A stretch of DNA of 8,743 nt. Origin: Bacteroidota bacterium. Its GTDB lineage: Bacteria > Bacteroidota > Bacteroidia > Flavobacteriales_D > Crocinitomicaceae. The DNA lies in the NCBI GenBank assembly GCA_024280195.1, contig JAJRQP010000244.1, positions 1 through 8,743 of the forward strand. Reading direction: 5' to 3'. The position numbers and the translations under genes were made by a program. The notes below the pieces were generated by a model that made no database searches, was not told where the DNA came from, and saw only the letters and a list, made by a program, of their open reading frames with translations. Positions 6,714-8,743 of the stretch are shown in pieces (the stretch's first letter is position 1; each line of letters opens with the position of its first letter).

Positions 6714-7604
6714 ATGATAAAATACCTCATTATATTTTTTGTTTTTTTCTTGTTCTCAAACGTTCAAGCACAAAATCCAAAGATTGATAAGTTAGAAATG
6801 CTTTTCTCACAAAAGCATTATAAACGAGTGTATCGAAAATCAAAGCGGTTATTGGATAATCCAGAATATGATTTTTCCATGATGCCGACTTATTACAAAA
6901 GTTTGAGTTTATTTCAGTTAGCACAGAATAAGTATTGGTTTGGCAGACATGATCAAGCTCTTGAGGATGCAAAACGCCTGTTTTTGGAAGTTAGAAATTC
7001 AGAGAATGGTCAAAAAATATTCAACGCCCACATGTATGAGATTGCTTGGTTGAAAGAAGATTTAATCTCTTGGGCATCCGATCTTAAAAGAATGGGAGAA
7101 GGGAATAAGTTCAATGAAGTGCAAAAAGTGATAGAACAGACGTTTGGAGAATTTAACCTTGCTGTGCTTCCCGACGAGCATTCACACAGCGACGAATCTA
7201 CTGTTGTTCACACTGAAGTAGGAACGGTTCGGTCAGGTATTGTCAAAGAAGCTAAAAGATACATCGGTGTTCCTTATGTTTGGGCTGGCACATCACCCAA
7301 AGGATTTGATTGCAGTGGCTTTACAAGTTATGTGTTAAACAAATCTGGAAAAGAATTGCCAAGAAGGTCTTCAGATCAGTATTCATTATCTAATAAAATC
7401 AAACAGAAAGATGTGCAACCAGGAGATTTAGTCTTCTTTAGTAATGGGCAAGAAATATCTCACGTTGGAATAGTTGTTTCAGAAAATGGAAGTCCATTAA
7501 CGATGATTCATGCAAGTTCTAGTAAAGGAATTATCATTACGAATGTTGAACAATCTACTTACTGGTCTAAGCGCTTGAAAGGTTTCGGCACGTACGTTAA
7601 TTAA
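6714..7604 (+). CDS. Secreted NlpC/P60-family cysteine peptidase (cell-wall hydrolase)
   Basis: This is a probable periplasmic peptidoglycan endopeptidase; the NlpC/P60 family usually cleaves the D-Glu to diaminopimelate bond in stem peptides. A signal peptide covers residues 1-20 (hydrophobic core, ending V-Q-A-Q). Residues about 21-150 are helical and rich in Lys, Tyr and Leu, resembling a degenerate TPR-type repeat or partner-binding domain; I cannot assign a family. A His/Asp/Glu-rich linker (D-E-H-S-H-S-D-E, 154-161) follows. The catalytic domain spans about 172-296. It has the nucleophile C200 in F-D-C-S-G-F, the base H250 in I-S-H-V-G-I, and a third polar residue H266 in M-I-H-A-S. R-R-S-S-D-Q-Y (217-223) and Q-P-G-D-L-V-F-F (235-242) are also family hallmarks. 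The triad is complete, so activity is expected. The ATG at 6714 is supported by the signal peptide. The 3' end overlaps the convergent membrane-protein gene by 8 bases. Confidence 0.93.
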   Translation: MIKYLIIFFVFFLFSNVQAQNPKIDKLEMLFSQKHYKRVYRKSKRLLDNPEYDFSMMPTYYKSLSLFQLAQNKYWFGRHDQALEDAKRLFLEVRNSENGQKIFNAHMYEIAWLKEDLISWASDLKRMGEGNKFNEVQKVIEQTFGEFNLAVLPDEHSHSDESTVVHTEVGTVRSGIVKEAKRYIGVPYVWAGTSPKGFDCSGFTSYVLNKSGKELPRRSSDQYSLSNKIKQKDVQPGDLVFFSNGQEISHVGIVVSENGSPLTMIHASSSKGIIITNVEQSTYWSKRLKGFGTYVN

Positions 7605-8100
7605 TTTTATTTATTTGCTGAAAGCTTGCTAATATAGCTGCTAAGCTAGAGAAGACAAGAAGAATTCCTCCTATGCTAAAAAAGAGAGCTTGCTCTACCT
7701 TCAATAATAGGATGAATTCAAAATAAAGAACTCCTAGAGCAATTATAGCTAGTAACACCTTGTTAATCCCTCTTAATTTGATAAGAAGAATTATTCCTGA
7801 TAATAGAACGATTCCTGCTAAAATTAAGTTCCAACTAGCAGAAAAATAAGATGGTTTAACAAGAGAAATAATTAATGGAATAAAGATACCAAGGCTCAAT
7901 ATAGATGTTCCAATTTTAAAATTATCAGGTGCTTTATTGATGCTAATTAATAGAATAAGTGTAGTGAGAATTAATCCGAATAAAATCATTTTGATTCCAC
8001 TTGCTATTAATTCTTCTTTAAAAAAGACAACATCTAATGTATAATAAGTGAAAAAGGCGGAAGTAATTAGTATTCCAAGAATTAAAATTTTAAATCTCAT
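7597..8100 (-). CDS. Six-helix integral membrane protein of unknown function
   Basis: I do not recognise this family. The 167-residue product is almost entirely hydrophobic. I see six likely membrane segments, near residues 4-22, 34-53, 63-81, 90-108, 112-132 and 137-160. The loops between them are short, with few charged residues (for example N-K-A-P-D-N-F-K at 55-62 and K-L-R-G-I-N-K at 108-114). There is no obvious catalytic or metal-binding motif inside the membrane. Its ATG overlaps the stop of the upstream VOC gene in an ATGA junction (8097-8100), so translation is probably coupled and the two products may be made together. Its 3' end overlaps the convergent NlpC/P60 gene by 8 bases at a TTAATTAA palindrome. 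Inner-membrane location is confident; role is unknown. Confidence 0.8.
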   Translation of the reverse strand: MRFKILILGILITSAFFTYYTLDVVFFKEELIASGIKMILFGLILTTLILLISINKAPDNFKIGTSILSLGIFIPLIISLVKPSYFSASWNLILAGIVLLSGIILLIKLRGINKVLLAIIALGVLYFEFILLLKVEQALFFSIGGILLVFSSLAAILASFQQINKIN

Positions 8101-8552
8101 TTTGTTGTAGGTCCTCCCATTTTTGTAAAAACACTATCGACAGGTTCCCAAAGCTCTATTTTATTGTCTTCTAAATCTAAAATATGAACAAACTTACCAT
8201 AGTCATAAGATTCAATGGCATCTAGAATTGTCACACCATTCGCCTTTAATTTCTCAACTAATCCTTCGATGTTTTGTACGCGGTAATTAATCATAAACTC
8301 CTTTTCAGAAGGATTAAAATACTCTGTATCTTCTTTAAAAGGACTCCAATTTAAGTAATTGATTTCATCTGGATTATTTGCATTTCGAAATTCAAAAGCA
8401 GAACCATACTCCGATGTTGCCAAGCCTAAGTTCTCTCCATACCAATCCATTGATTTCTTTGGGTCTTTTGACTTGAAAAAAATACCGCCAATACCTGTCA
8501 CTTTTGGAGTTGTCTCTTTTGCAGTTTTTTCAACGTTTTTTATAGTATCCAT
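8097..8552 (-). CDS. VOC-superfamily (glyoxalase/bleomycin-resistance-like) protein
   Basis: This 151-residue cytoplasmic protein has the two beta-alpha-beta-beta-beta units of the vicinal oxygen chelate fold. The first unit runs from about residue 17 (K-V-T-G-I-G-G-I-F-F, then the D-W-Y-G-E-N-L-G-L helix end at 36-44) to about 71. The second runs from about 85 (E-F-M-I-N-Y-R-V) to F-V-H-I-L-D-L-E-D-N-K-I-E-L-W-E-P (121-137). E133 sits where the last metal ligand of VOC enzymes usually lies. At the expected earlier ligand positions, in the first strand and in M-I-N-Y-R-V, I see no His or Gln, so a classical metal site is doubtful. The family includes lyases, dioxygenases and drug-binding proteins, and the substrate cannot be inferred. 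The first 16 residues are a polar, Lys/Thr-rich extension before the domain. No other start codon lies close to it, so the ATG at 8552 stands. It is translationally coupled to the membrane-protein gene downstream. Confidence 0.88.
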   Translation of the reverse strand: MDTIKNVEKTAKETTPKVTGIGGIFFKSKDPKKSMDWYGENLGLATSEYGSAFEFRNANNPDEINYLNWSPFKEDTEYFNPSEKEFMINYRVQNIEGLVEKLKANGVTILDAIESYDYGKFVHILDLEDNKIELWEPVDSVFTKMGGPTTK

Positions 8553-8598
8553 GAACGAGTTTTAAGTGTTTTAGCTTGTATCTTACAACTAATATAGT

Positions 8599-8631
8599 AA
8601 AAGTTAATTTAGGAGAGTTGATATTTCACAA
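8599..8631 (-). promoter_or_regulatory. Candidate promoter for the VOC / membrane-protein pair
   Basis: On the minus strand, TTG (8629-8631) is followed after 22 bases by TAACTTTT (8599-8606). This differs from the Bacteroidetes TTG-N(17-23)-TAnnTTTG pattern only at the last base. Transcription would begin about 40 bases before the VOC start codon. The TTG lies at the 3' end of the preceding gene. Read-through from that gene is an alternative. Confidence 0.35.
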
Positions 8632-8742
8632 ATACCCCATCCCCCAATAAACGATATAACCTGTCATTTCTTTGTTTAACTTGTTCCACAATCTAAAATT
8701 ATCAAAATTTGGAATGATCCATTGGTCCCATTGATAAGAGTG
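8626..8742 (-). CDS. C-terminal end of an unidentified gene (partial, runs off the right edge)
   Basis: Read on the minus strand from the window edge, one frame stays open for 38 codons and stops with TGA at 8626-8628. Its peptide is rich in Trp and aromatic residues (H-S-Y-Q-W-D-Q-W-I-I-P-N-F at the start, Y-I-V-Y-W-G-M-G-Y-L at the end), which is unlike random AT-rich translation and suggests a real C-terminus. I do not recognise the family. It is on the same strand as the VOC gene and ends 73 bases before its start, so it could be part of the same transcript. The other minus-strand frame that I translated is interrupted. Confidence 0.5.
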   Translation of the reverse strand, partial: HSYQWDQWIIPNFDNFRLWNKLNKEMTGYIVYWGMGYL

Positions 8743-8743
8743 A

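Noticed and set aside
6730..6972. Minus-strand open frame of 80 codons
   Set aside because: It is antisense to the signal peptide and helical domain of the NlpC/P60 gene and has no domain evidence.
7618..7652. Inverted-repeat-like AGCTTGCTAA / TAGCTGCTAAGCTA near the end of the membrane-protein gene, considered as a terminator
   Set aside because: The best stem is only about five base pairs, lies inside the coding region and lacks a T-tract on either strand at the right distance.
8359..8565. Plus-strand open frame of 68 codons
   Set aside because: It is antisense to the VOC gene, whose fold is clear; the frame is a shadow.

Overview
The window looks like chromosome of a low-GC member of the Bacteroidetes, most likely Flavobacteriia or a close relative. 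This is inferred from four things: AT-rich coding, secreted proteins whose signal peptides end in A-Q, a lipoprotein with an acidic stretch after the lipid Cys, and start regions without clear Shine-Dalgarno sequences. I see no RNA genes, insertion sequences, CRISPR arrays or phage genes. No database search was possible, so family names rest on motifs read in the translations.

Layout. (1) Positions 1-4357, plus strand, hold the 3' end of a cell-surface polysaccharide cluster. It has a GT4-type glycosyltransferase cut by the window edge, then an 824-residue protein that joins a 14-helix Wzx-like flippase to a CE4/NodB-type deacetylase, then a GNAT-like N-acyltransferase. Gaps of 10 and 17 bases suggest one transcript. 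(2) Positions 4360-6495, minus strand, hold a periplasmic S41 C-terminal processing peptidase followed by a small DUF1573 lipoprotein. (3) Positions 6496-6713 are a 218-base divergent intergenic region. (4) Positions 6714-7604, plus strand, hold a secreted NlpC/P60 endopeptidase. (5) Positions 7597-8631, minus strand, hold a VOC-fold protein whose stop overlaps the start of a six-helix membrane protein in an ATGA junction, with a candidate promoter upstream. (6) The right edge carries the last 38 codons of another minus-strand gene.

How the genes fit together. The left block can be read as a late module of glycan assembly: sugar addition, N-deacetylation of an amino sugar, acylation, and flipping of the lipid-linked product across the inner membrane. 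The flippase-deacetylase fusion is the most notable item. The even helix count puts the deacetylase on the cytoplasmic side, where it could act on the lipid-linked substrate before or during transport. The rest is ordinary envelope housekeeping (peptidase, lipoprotein, cell-wall hydrolase) plus an uncharacterised VOC/membrane-protein pair. Both convergent gene pairs end within 2 bases of each other or overlap, and no intrinsic terminator is visible at either junction.
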